DNA from: Pseudomonas koreensis
Lineage (GTDB): Bacteria; Pseudomonadota; Gammaproteobacteria; Pseudomonadales; Pseudomonadaceae
Reading direction: 5' to 3'
Length of the DNA: 64,000 bases
Assembly: GCF_012986595.1 (NCBI RefSeq)
Contig: NZ_JAAQYM010000001.1
Span: 62,001 to 126,000, forward strand
The translations under genes were made by a program, and so were the position numbers. The notes under the pieces are model-generated. The model was not told the origin of the DNA and did no database searches. It was given only the letters and a program-made list of their open reading frames with translations. Below, in pieces: positions 27,392 to 35,331 of this stretch (the first letter of the stretch is position 1; each line of letters begins with the position of its first letter).

Positions 27392-28803
27392 CGCCTGACA
27401 AAAAGGTCAAAATCCTCGCCACCCTCGGGCCTGCTGTCGATGGCATCGAAGACATCCGTGAACTGGTCGAGGCCGGGGTCAACATCTTCCGCCTCAACTT
27501 CAGCCACGGTGATCACGCCGACCATGCCAAGCGCTATCAGTGGATCCGCGAAGTCGAGCGCCAGCTCAACTACCCGCTGGGCATCCTGATGGACCTGCAG
27601 GGGCCGAAACTGCGGGTCGGCAAGTTCGCCGACGGCAAGGTGCAGTTGCATCGCGGCCAGGCGTTTCGCCTCGACCTGGACGCCACTCCCGGCGATGAAC
27701 GCCGGGTGAACCTGCCGCATCCGGAGATCATCGCCGCGCTGGAAGCCGGCATGGACCTGCTGCTCGATGACGGCAAACTGCGTCTGCGCGTGGTCACCAA
27801 ATACAGCGATGCGATCGACACCACCGTGCTCAACGGCGGCGAACTGTCCGACCGCAAAGGGGTGAACGTGCCGCAAGCGGTACTTGAACTGAGCCCGCTG
27901 ACCGCCAAGGATCGCCGCGACCTGAGCTTCGGCCTGGAACTGGGCGTGGACTGGGTAGCGCTGTCGTTCGTGCAACGTCCGCAAGACATCCTCGAAGCCC
28001 GCGAACTGATCGGCGACAAAGCCTTCCTGATGGCGAAAATCGAGAAGCCGTCGGCGGTCGAGCAACTGCGCGAAATCGCTGAATTGAGCGACGCGATCAT
28101 GGTGGCCCGTGGCGACCTCGGCGTCGAAGTCCCGGCCGAGAGCGTGCCGCAGATTCAGAAAAACATCATCACCACTTGCCGTGAACTGGGCAAACCGGTG
28201 GTGGTGGCGACCCAGATGCTGGAATCGATGCGCTTCTCCCCGGCCCCGACCCGCGCCGAAGTCACCGACGTCGCCAACGCCGTGGCCGAAGGTGCCGATG
28301 CGGTGATGCTCTCGGCCGAAACCGCGTCCGGCGAATACCCGCTCGAAGCGGTGCAGATGATGAGCAAGATCATCCGCCAGGTGGAAAACGGTCCGGACTA
28401 TCAGACCCAGCTCGACGTCAGCCGACCGAAAGCCGAAGCGACCGTGTCCGATGCCATCAGCTGCGCAATCCGCCGCATCAGCAACGTGCTGCCGGTGGCG
28501 GTGCTGGTCAACTACAGCGAGTCGGGTGCGTCGAGCTTGCGTGCTTCGCGGGAACGGCCGAAAGCGCCGATCCTCAACCTGACGCCGAACCTGCAAACGG
28601 CGCGGCGTTTGAGTGTGGCGTGGGGCATTCACTCGGTGGTCAACGATCGCCTGCGTCAGGTTGATGAAGTCTGCTCGACGGCACTGGAAATCGCCCAGGC
28701 GCAGGGTATGGCCGAGCGCGGTGACACGCTGCTGATCACGGCGGGTGTGCCGTTCGGGCAGCCGGGTTCGACCAACTCGCTGCGGATCGAAACGTTGATC
28801 TGA
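27388..28803 (+). CDS. pykF: Pyruvate kinase
   Basis: Converts phosphoenolpyruvate and ADP to pyruvate and ATP. 471 aa. Motifs are the N-terminal KVKILATLGPAV and INIFRLNFSHG-type segment (AGVNIFRLNFSHGDHADH), LMDLQGPKLRVG, the signature FLMAKIEKPSAVEQL with the catalytic lysine, and VARGDLGVEVPAE and ATQMLESM. Its four-base overlap with ttuD shows it belongs to the glyoxylate operon, as in P. putida. It probably supplies a dedicated flux to pyruvate when glyoxylate is the carbon source. Confidence 0.95.
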   Translation: MTPDKKVKILATLGPAVDGIEDIRELVEAGVNIFRLNFSHGDHADHAKRYQWIREVERQLNYPLGILMDLQGPKLRVGKFADGKVQLHRGQAFRLDLDATPGDERRVNLPHPEIIAALEAGMDLLLDDGKLRLRVVTKYSDAIDTTVLNGGELSDRKGVNVPQAVLELSPLTAKDRRDLSFGLELGVDWVALSFVQRPQDILEARELIGDKAFLMAKIEKPSAVEQLREIAELSDAIMVARGDLGVEVPAESVPQIQKNIITTCRELGKPVVVATQMLESMRFSPAPTRAEVTDVANAVAEGADAVMLSAETASGEYPLEAVQMMSKIIRQVENGPDYQTQLDVSRPKAEATVSDAISCAIRRISNVLPVAVLVNYSESGASSLRASRERPKAPILNLTPNLQTARRLSVAWGIHSVVNDRLRQVDEVCSTALEIAQAQGMAERGDTLLITAGVPFGQPGSTNSLRIETLI

Positions 28804-28819
28804 AGAAAGCTACACAACC

Positions 28820-28938
28820 TGTGGCGAGGGAGCTCGTCGAGTCGTCGCTTTTAGGGCATGACGGTTTTCACAGAAGAACCGCATCAACCCATGTTGGGGC
28901 CGCTACGCGCCCCAGCAGGAGCAAGCTCCCTCACCACA
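28820..28938. repeat. Degenerate REP pair (family C) after pykF
   Basis: TGTGGCGAGGGAGCT at the left and AGCAAGCTCCCTCACCACA at the right. The left copy is altered after the first half (GAGCTCGTCGAGTCG instead of GAGCTTGCTCCC), so it is a decayed pair. Confidence 0.75.
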
Positions 28939-28986
28939 GTTATTTGCAAGACCTTTTGATTTTCCAACTGCCCAGATTTTCTCGAC

Positions 28987-29901
28987 ATGCCTGCCAATCA
29001 TTTCAACACCCACTGCCCCGACTGGGCCGAGGCCCTGCTCAACGGTTTCAGTCAGATATTCCTCCAGCGCCATCCGCTGTGCGGCCTGCTGTGCCTGCTG
29101 GCGATCCTGCTGACTGCGCCGGTGCTGTTTGCCGGTGCGCTGCTCGGCGCGGTCGCCGGATTGCTCACCGCGCAACGGCGTAACTACTCCAAGGCCGATC
29201 GTCAGGCCGGATTGTTCAGTTACAACGGTGTGCTGCTCGGTTTGTTGCTGAGCCTGTATTTCCCCTGGTCGCCGATGCTGCCGCCGCTGATTCTCGCGGC
29301 CGGTGGCCTGAGCGCGATGGCCACGCAGCAATGGCTCAAACACGTGTACCGTAGCCGGTCGATACCGGCCTACACCTCGCCGTTCGTAGCGATGAGCTGG
29401 ATCCTGCTGCTGTTCGCCGAACCGTCCGCGCCGACGGCTCACATCGAGATGAATACGCTGAACCTGCTCGCCGCGGAGCTGCGTGGATTGGGCCAGGTGA
29501 TGTTCCTCGGTCATCCGCTGGCCGGCGCATTGATTGCCGGCGGCTTGCTGATCGCTGATCGACGCGCGTTCTGCTGGGCGATGCTGGCGTCGGCCATCGG
29601 CCTCGGCTCCAGCCTGCTGCACCACGAAAGCAGCACTGCGCTGCTCGGCCTTGGCAGTTACAACGCCGTGCTCGCCGCCCTCGCCTTCAGCACGCAACGT
29701 CAACAACCGTGGCTGCCGCTGCTGGGTATCGTCCTTGCGCTGCTGGTCACGCCGCTGTTCGTCGCCCTCGGCCTGGCGACACTGACGGCGCCGTTCATCC
29801 TCGCCGGCTGGCTGATCCGCGCCGGGATTCAGATGCTCGGCAAAGCCGCCGTCGACGGCACGCCTTGCGCTCATGGGGAGAATCAACCTAGGCTGCGCTG
29901 A
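28987..29901 (+). CDS. Urea transporter family protein
   Basis: Inner-membrane channel-like urea transporter (UT family), 304 aa with about ten hydrophobic helices. The repeated signatures of the fold are seen twice: QAGLFSYNGVLLGLLLSLYF near residue 76 and ALLGLGSYNAVLAALAF near 217. Urea-filter-type positions are thus in both halves. It lies after the gcl operon. Urea and glyoxylate are joint products of allantoate/ureidoglycolate breakdown, so the placement is suggestive but not proof of co-function. It is separated from pykF by a decayed REP pair. Confidence 0.88.
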   Translation: MPANHFNTHCPDWAEALLNGFSQIFLQRHPLCGLLCLLAILLTAPVLFAGALLGAVAGLLTAQRRNYSKADRQAGLFSYNGVLLGLLLSLYFPWSPMLPPLILAAGGLSAMATQQWLKHVYRSRSIPAYTSPFVAMSWILLLFAEPSAPTAHIEMNTLNLLAAELRGLGQVMFLGHPLAGALIAGGLLIADRRAFCWAMLASAIGLGSSLLHHESSTALLGLGSYNAVLAALAFSTQRQQPWLPLLGIVLALLVTPLFVALGLATLTAPFILAGWLIRAGIQMLGKAAVDGTPCAHGENQPRLR

Positions 29902-29922
29902 TCTTTGATTCAGGCGTTATCC

Positions 29923-30747
29923 ATGGACAGCAGCAACAGTTGGCGTGAACGGCTTTACGTCATGATTTTCCAGAGCGACACCCTTGCCGGGCGGCGCTTC
30001 GACGGCATCTTGCTGTTGATCATCCTCGCCAGTCTGGTGATCGTGATGCTCGACAGCATCGACAGCGTTCACCGCAACTACGCCGATGTGCTGGCGTACA
30101 TCGAGTGGGGCTTCACGGTCATCTTTCTCGGCGAGTACATCCTGCGTTTGTATTGCTCACCGAAGCCGCTGCGCTATGCCTTCAGTTTCTACGGGCTGGT
30201 GGATTTGCTGGCGATCGTGCCCGGGATCCTCGCGCTGTATTACAGCGATGCCCAATACCTGCTGATCATCCGCATCATCCGCATGCTGCGGATCTTCCGG
30301 GTGCTCAAGCTCAGCCCGTACCTAAAGCAAGCCAACTACCTGATGTCGGCGCTGCGCGGCAGCAAGCAGAAGATCGTGGTGTTTCTGGTCAGCGTCTGCA
30401 CCCTGGTAACGGTGTTCGGCACGCTGATGTACGTGATCGAAGGCCCGGAACATGGCTTCACCAGCATCCCCAAGGGCATCTATTGGGCTATCGTCACGTT
30501 GACCACGGTCGGCTTCGGCGACATCGTGCCGAAGACCCCGCTGGGTCAGGTGATTTCGTCGCTGGTGATGATCACCGGTTACTCGATCATCGCCGTGCCC
30601 ACCGGGATTTTCACTGCGGAACTGGCCAACGCCATGCGCGGTGAACAGCTGCAACACGACTGCCCGGTGTGCAAGAAAAGCAGCCATGAAAACAGTGCGG
30701 CGTTTTGCTCGCGGTGTGGCAGTCAGCTGTTCAAGAAAATGGAATAA
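29923..30747 (+). CDS. Voltage-gated-type potassium channel with C-terminal zinc ribbon
   Basis: 274 aa, six-helix cation channel (Kv-like ion transport domain). The S4 helix has regularly spaced arginines in IIRIIRMLRIFRVLKL (R117, R120, R123, R126). The pore has the K+ selectivity filter TVGFGD (195-200) followed by IVPKTPLGQ. After S6 a short cytoplasmic tail carries two cysteine pairs, CPVC (247, 250) and CSRC (262, 265), a rubredoxin-like zinc ribbon. The ATG at 29923 gives a sensible N-terminus. It lies about 20 bp after the urea transporter. Confidence 0.9.
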   Translation: MDSSNSWRERLYVMIFQSDTLAGRRFDGILLLIILASLVIVMLDSIDSVHRNYADVLAYIEWGFTVIFLGEYILRLYCSPKPLRYAFSFYGLVDLLAIVPGILALYYSDAQYLLIIRIIRMLRIFRVLKLSPYLKQANYLMSALRGSKQKIVVFLVSVCTLVTVFGTLMYVIEGPEHGFTSIPKGIYWAIVTLTTVGFGDIVPKTPLGQVISSLVMITGYSIIAVPTGIFTAELANAMRGEQLQHDCPVCKKSSHENSAAFCSRCGSQLFKKME

Positions 30748-30819
30748 GCACAGAGCTTTTTAATCTTTAAACGACTATGCGTGCCCCGTTATAGTCAGTG
30801 GCAATTGAACATCACCCCC

Positions 30820-30905
30820 TGTAGGAGCTGCCGCAGGCTGCGATCTTTTGATGTTGTTTTTATAAGCTCAAGATCAAAAGATCGCAGCCTGCGGCAGCTC
30901 CTGCA
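30820..30905. repeat. REP pair (family B) upstream of sbp
   Basis: Inverted copies of GTAGGAGCTGCCGCAGGCTGC about 40 bp apart; it ends 27 bp before the sbp start, so promoter elements of sbp must lie upstream of or within it. Confidence 0.85.
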
Positions 30906-30931
30906 CATACATAGACAACAAGGAATGCGCA

Positions 30932-31930
30932 GTGAAAAAACTCTTTGGCGCCTCACTTCTCGCCGCCGGTCTTGCCTTTGGCAGCGTGGCTCAAGCCGCA
31001 CCGACCCTGCTCAACGTCTCCTACGACGTGATGCGCGATTTCTACAAGGACTACAACACTGCGTTCCAGAAACACTGGCAGGCCGAACACAACGAAAACA
31101 TCACCGTGCAGATGTCCTTCGGCGGTTCGAGCAAGCAAGCGCGTTCGGTAATCGACGGCCTGCCGGCGGACGTCATCACCATGAACATGGCCACCGACAT
31201 CAACGCCCTCGCCGACAACGGCAAACTGGTCCCGGAAAACTGGGTCACCCGCCTGCCGAACAACAGTGCGCCATTCACCTCGGCCACCGTGTTCATCGTG
31301 CGCAAAGGCAATCCTAAAGCCCTGAAAGACTGGCCGGACCTGCTCAAGGACGGCGTGCAGGTGATCGTGCCGAACCCGAAAACCTCGGGCAACGGCCGCT
31401 ACACCTACCTCTCGGCCTGGGGCTACGTGCTGAAGAACGGCGGTGACGAGAACAAGGCCAAGGACTTCGTCGGCAAACTGTTCAAGCAGGCACCAGTGCT
31501 GGATACCGGTGGCCGCGCCGCGACCACCACGTTCATGACCAACCAGATCGGCGACGTGCTGGTGACCTTCGAAAACGAAGCCGAGATGATCGCTCGCGAG
31601 TTCGGTCGCGATCAGTTCGAAGTGATCTACCCAAGCGTTTCCGCCGAAGCCGAGCCACCGGTTTCCGTGGTCGATAAAGTGGTCGACAAGAAAGGCACCC
31701 GCGCTGCGGCCGATGAATACCTGAAGTACCTGTGGTCGCCGGAAGGCCAGGAAATCGCTGCCGCCAACTACCTGCGTCCACGCGACCCGGCGGTGCTGGC
31801 GAAGTACACCGACCGCTTCCCGAAAGTCGACTTCCTCTCGGTGGAGAAAACCTTCGGTGACTGGCGCTCGGTGCAGAAGACCCACTTCAATGATGGCGGG
31901 ATCTTTGATCAGATCTACAACGGCCAGTAA
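30932..31930 (+). CDS. sbp: Periplasmic sulfate-binding protein
   Basis: Binds sulfate (or thiosulfate) for the CysTWA ABC importer. 332 aa with a signal peptide (MKKLFGASLLAAGLAFGSVAQA). Family motifs are LLNVSYDVMRDFYKDYNTAFQKHW, VQMSFGGSSKQARSVIDGLPADVITMNMATDI, VIVPNPKTSGNGRYTYLSAWGY and GDVLVTFENEAEM. The start codon is GTG at 30932 with AAGGA upstream. The usual partners cysT, cysW and cysA do not follow; an AT-rich two-gene cassette on the opposite strand lies downstream instead. Confidence 0.94.
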   Translation: MKKLFGASLLAAGLAFGSVAQAAPTLLNVSYDVMRDFYKDYNTAFQKHWQAEHNENITVQMSFGGSSKQARSVIDGLPADVITMNMATDINALADNGKLVPENWVTRLPNNSAPFTSATVFIVRKGNPKALKDWPDLLKDGVQVIVPNPKTSGNGRYTYLSAWGYVLKNGGDENKAKDFVGKLFKQAPVLDTGGRAATTTFMTNQIGDVLVTFENEAEMIAREFGRDQFEVIYPSVSAEAEPPVSVVDKVVDKKGTRAAADEYLKYLWSPEGQEIAAANYLRPRDPAVLAKYTDRFPKVDFLSVEKTFGDWRSVQKTHFNDGGIFDQIYNGQ

Positions 31931-31949
31931 GGCGTGCGCTGAAGTGAAA

Positions 31950-31973
31950 AAGGCGACCTGAAAAGGTCGCCTT
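31950..31973. terminator. Hairpin between sbp and the Mrr-like gene, best terminator for the minus strand
   Basis: Stem AAGGCGACCT / AGGTCGCCTT with a GAAA loop (TTTC on the other strand). On the minus strand it is followed by TTTTTCAC, a good T tract; on the plus strand only TTGCATTTC follows. It marks the left edge of the AT-rich cassette. Confidence 0.75.
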
Positions 31974-31987
31974 GCATTTCAAACCGA

Positions 31988-32921
31988 TTAGGGACTTAAG
32001 CGAGAATGCGCTTTTCTTCCCCACCACTCACCAAATTTAGTCGGAGAAAATACAGATTTTCCCGACTGAAAAAAAACGGAGTCAGGGGCGTGTCTGCAGA
32101 TCAGGAAAATCAATTCTGCGATACCCCACACCTGAACACCCAACTTTTGGCACTCATCTTTTGATGCTGCGCTAAGGCGATAAGTTGTAACAAGAACCAA
32201 TTGAAGCGGCGTTAGCATTTGAATACCAAACGAGCGCCAGCTACCACTTTCACTTCGCTGAATTAACCAACCTCCGATCAATTCTCGAATATGCGCCGGG
32301 CTAATAATTTTCGGCTCATCATGGTTACTACCAATGGCAGCTTTTGAAGATGCCACAACCATGACTTTCTGGCCGGGCCTTACTACTCCATCCCCTACGG
32401 CGCCGAGTGAGAATGACTCTTCTATATCAATCAGCTGACTCCAGGCAATTGCATCTATACCTTGATCACCAGATCCTTTCGTTGCCTCGCCAACAGAGCA
32501 TGCGCCGGAAAGAATGGCTGCCGCCACGAGTTCAAGGTTATGACCTTTATCAATATTCAATAACTCAGCGCGGATTTTTTTGTGTTTTTTTACTCGCTCT
32601 AAAAAATCAGGCGGGTAAGTTGCCGGCAACCCTGTTCTTGATAGATATGTACACAGCCCAGAAATAAAGCTCTTACCATTAATACCAGAATAAACAACAA
32701 ACTCTGCAATTTCACAGCGATCCCGCAACATTTGTTCACGCGCGAGTGAAAGATGCCCAATCGCAATTGCAACCTCGCCATTTGGATCGGGATCAGGGAG
32801 CGCCGCCGCAAGCTGAATTTGGTTTAAACCAAGATGGACCCCATAAAAATCTTCCACTGAAGTCTCTGGTGCATCGATTGAAATTTTTTTTGCAGCACTA
32901 ATAACTTTTGATATTTGCCCG
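31988..32921 (-). CDS. Mrr-like PD-(D/E)XK nuclease domain protein, second gene of cassette (annotated here to the ParB-like stop; start codon at 32935)
   Basis: 315 aa from the ATG at 32935, which has GGAG six bases upstream; the first 14 bp overlap the ParB-like gene. The N-terminal 120 residues match nothing recognised. From about 130 the pattern is that of the Mrr_cat fold: NLELVAAAILSGA (E135), the motif GSGDQGIDAIAW (D157, D161), VMVVASSKAAIG (K198) where Mrr has QxK, HIRELIGGW, and LVLVTTYRLSAASKDECQKLGVQVWGIAELI. The Q-to-S change in the third motif is unusual but the lysine remains. AT-rich with codon use unlike its neighbours, suggesting transfer. Probable DNA endonuclease; the target is unknown. 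Confidence 0.7.
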
Positions 32922-34163
32922 TCAGTTAACGCCATGACTTACTCCAGACAAGGCATTAATTATTGCCAACATCTTTGTCACTTGAACCTTCAACTCCTCT
33001 AGTTTCTGCTGCGTCTCAGGAGACTCGGTTAAATCATCCGTAGTAGTTCTCTTCAACGTACGAGTAAACATTGCGATTTTTTTGGGAAGCTCCCCCTCTT
33101 TCCGCTCCTCAAAAAAAATCTCAGCCGATCGAAAATCTCGATCGCTTAGCGCTTCCAGAACCGAACTATCTTCCAGTTTTAACATTTCACGGAGACGTCG
33201 AACAGCTAACTCTGCGGAAACCTCAACGGCATTGTTATCTTCCAAATCCTCCGTTTCACCAGATGCATCAGTGAGCTTATTTAGTAAGTAATGGAAAAAA
33301 ACCTCCTCATTGTCTTTATCAAGATAGCTCATATCACGCTCTGACCACCCCAACCATTTCGATATGGCAGGTGCCCGCGCTGCTTCAGAAAACGCGTTAT
33401 AGGTCAAAGTGTGCTTTATCAGAATCCTCTTTTCAAAACTCACAAAATCCTTGTATAGAACATGTGCTTTCAAATCTCGTAGCACTTCTGCTTTTTTTCG
33501 TCCAAATCGCTCAGCAACCTGAACCACACTCCAGCCGTCCTCAAAAATTAGTCTGGATTGAAACTCATAACGACTCGCCGGCTCCCAACTCTTGGCCCCC
33601 ATCAAATGGCGCATACCAATGTAGATTTCAGAAGCACGTCGATATGCCTCCAACTGCTCGACGTTACCGTCGATTACCGGCCCTTCCAATACAAAACAAG
33701 GGAGCGTTCTTAGTGTCTCTTTTACCTGAGGACGAAGTTTGTCGTAAGTACCAGGATCATTGATCAGCCTTCGTACAGCAGTAACACGGCGATTACCTTC
33801 AAGAACCAAAAACTTATCGCCGTCATACTTGGCAACAATCAGCCTTTCATGTTTCAAGAAACCATTATTGGCAATAGAGGCTGACAATGACGCTATATCG
33901 AAGCGAGGTTCACGATTTACAATTTCAAACAGTTTATCTTGAATAGAAGGCTGCCCAAAAAGCTTGACATTTAGATCTTTATAAGTCTCGCCCAGCCGCT
34001 CCAACAACCTTAGGTTATGGGGATCCAGCAACAAGCATGAAGGATCAATCTCTTGAGAAACACCCTCGGGCAAATCAAGAGCCGGCCCCTTAACATCTAC
34101 CTTCCGTGCTTTTTCAGGCAAAGGCCTTTTAATTCGTTTCTCTGGAGCCGATTTTGCCACCAT
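32922..34163 (-). CDS. ParB/Srx-like domain protein, first gene of AT-rich cassette
   Basis: 413 aa from the ATG at 34163, preferred over one three codons upstream because TAAGGA is properly spaced only from the inner ATG. A basic tail (about 1-25) is followed by a ParB/sulfiredoxin-like domain (about 35-165) with the nucleotide-site motif FLVLEGNRRVTAVRRL (GNRRxxA). A helix-turn-helix-like stretch follows near 210-235 (WSVVQVAERFGRKKAEVLRDL), then an acidic helical region and a coiled-coil-like C-terminus. It does not belong to a parAB pair. ParB-like domains are NTPase or DNA-binding modules in partition and several defence systems. Translationally coupled to the downstream nuclease gene by a 14-bp overlap. 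Confidence 0.68.
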   Translation of the reverse strand: MVAKSAPEKRIKRPLPEKARKVDVKGPALDLPEGVSQEIDPSCLLLDPHNLRLLERLGETYKDLNVKLFGQPSIQDKLFEIVNREPRFDIASLSASIANNGFLKHERLIVAKYDGDKFLVLEGNRRVTAVRRLINDPGTYDKLRPQVKETLRTLPCFVLEGPVIDGNVEQLEAYRRASEIYIGMRHLMGAKSWEPASRYEFQSRLIFEDGWSVVQVAERFGRKKAEVLRDLKAHVLYKDFVSFEKRILIKHTLTYNAFSEAARAPAISKWLGWSERDMSYLDKDNEEVFFHYLLNKLTDASGETEDLEDNNAVEVSAELAVRRLREMLKLEDSSVLEALSDRDFRSAEIFFEERKEGELPKKIAMFTRTLKRTTTDDLTESPETQQKLEELKVQVTKMLAIINALSGVSHGVN

Positions 34164-34194
34164 TGAGGGCATCCTTAATAAATTATTGATTCAC

Positions 34195-34223
34195 ACTCTA
34201 GTTTTTTTTTGCTTCCTAGCCAA
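34195..34223 (-). promoter_or_regulatory. Candidate promoter of the ParB-like/Mrr-like cassette
   Basis: On the minus strand TTGGCT (34223-34218) and TAGAGT (34200-34195) are separated by 17 bp, 32 bp upstream of the preferred ATG. Each box matches consensus at four of six positions, so it is a modest candidate. Confidence 0.35.
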
Positions 34224-34467
34224 CCCCAAAAACCACTGGAGCCGGTGTTCCGAAAAAACCAACCAGTGCAGAGTGAAAAATTCTGTAATCTACTCGTCTT
34301 AGGCTCGAATTTTCCTACCTGCGCGACAAACCAAAGCTACAAAAGAAGGAAATTAAGCATACGACCCAGTCGCTTTTTTACTCATACGGGAAAATCCAGC
34401 CGGGCTACTCCAAAATGGAAAAATGCGTAAAAGCGATGATTTAATCGCATGCATTAAGCAGCCATGA
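34224..34467. other. AT-rich non-coding right flank of the cassette
   Basis: This 244-bp stretch (the gap is 304 bp in total) shares the low GC of the cassette. It has no credible gene, no tRNA end and no evident direct repeat with the left edge near 31975. GC rises abruptly at about 34470, where the DUF5666-like gene ends. Confidence 0.5.
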
Positions 34468-35088
34468 CTACATCGGCGGCTTGACGCCATCCTTACCCGC
34501 CGAGATCGATTGCGCAGTCAGCGTGCCATCAGCGCTCTGGGTCACGAAGCTGACAATCTTCACCCCAACCTTGAGCAAGCTGCGATCCCCCGGCGTCAGG
34601 TTGACGATCGGCACGTCCTCCGGCACCTGGATCTTCTGCTGCCCGCCCTTGTAGTTGACGGTCAGCACCCGGCCATTGCTCACCACCAGGTCGCCGACGC
34701 TGCCATTGGTCATGCTGCTGCCCTTGGCCAGGTCGAACGGCCGATGCCCGTCACCGCTACCGGCCAGTTCCGGCGGGAATACGTGCACTTCCAGCGCCTT
34801 GAGCGTGCCATCCTCCTGGGGCATGGCCGCGGAGCCGATATAACTGCCGGGTTTGATGTCTTCGATATTGGCCAGCGTGACGGCGCGGACTTTGGTATCG
34901 CCGGTCAACTGAATCACCACGTTCTCGCCGCTGTTGACGTGCACTTTCAACGAATCGGTGCTGACCCCGGTGATCTCGCCGCGCACGCCGAGGCGCGTAC
35001 CCGGGGCATCAGCGGCCTGCACCGCAGTGACTCCGAGCAGGCCGATCAAGGCAATCGTGGTGGTGTGACGCAGCAGCTGACGCAACAT
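34468..35088 (-). CDS. Exported DUF5666-like protein
   Basis: 206 aa with a signal peptide (MLRQLLRHTTTIALIGLLGVTAVQAADA). The body looks like a series of small OB-like beta repeats: VRGEITGVSTDSLKVHVNSGENVVIQLTGDTKV near residue 35 and VGDLVVSNGRVLTVNYKGGQQKIQV near 130. This pattern is typical of DUF5666. Homologues are sometimes labelled metal ABC transporter permease, which the sequence does not support since there is only one hydrophobic segment. The start has GGAGG at good spacing. Function unknown. Confidence 0.75.
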   Translation of the reverse strand: MLRQLLRHTTTIALIGLLGVTAVQAADAPGTRLGVRGEITGVSTDSLKVHVNSGENVVIQLTGDTKVRAVTLANIEDIKPGSYIGSAAMPQEDGTLKALEVHVFPPELAGSGDGHRPFDLAKGSSMTNGSVGDLVVSNGRVLTVNYKGGQQKIQVPEDVPIVNLTPGDRSLLKVGVKIVSFVTQSADGTLTAQSISAGKDGVKPPM

Positions 35089-35331
35089 GGCATTCCTCCA
35101 GTGATAAACAGTAAGAGAGCAGCGGTAAACATAAGCACGCTATCGAAGAAGATGTAAGTGAATGTATCATCACACCTCCCCGGCCGGACGCAAGGTTCGC
35201 CGATGGACGCCACCCTGCGGCAAGCCAATCATTCCGCAACGGAATAACTGATATCGACACAAGGCTTCTACCGCCGCTACGGTGCGTCCCTTAGCCTCAC
35301 CGCATTCCCTTTCGCTGGATCGAGAAACCTT

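Noticed and set aside
32922..34163. Plasmid or chromosome partition ParB
   Set aside because: Lacks the usual box I-III order and dimerisation domain of partition ParB, no parA neighbour, and it is paired with a nuclease-like gene.
34209..34430. 73-codon plus-strand frame in the AT-rich flank
   Set aside because: Starts with TTG in a T run without a ribosome-binding site; no domain; overlaps the candidate promoter of the cassette.
31950..34467. Integrative element with att sites
   Set aside because: No integrase, no tRNA end and no matching direct repeats could be seen at the two edges.
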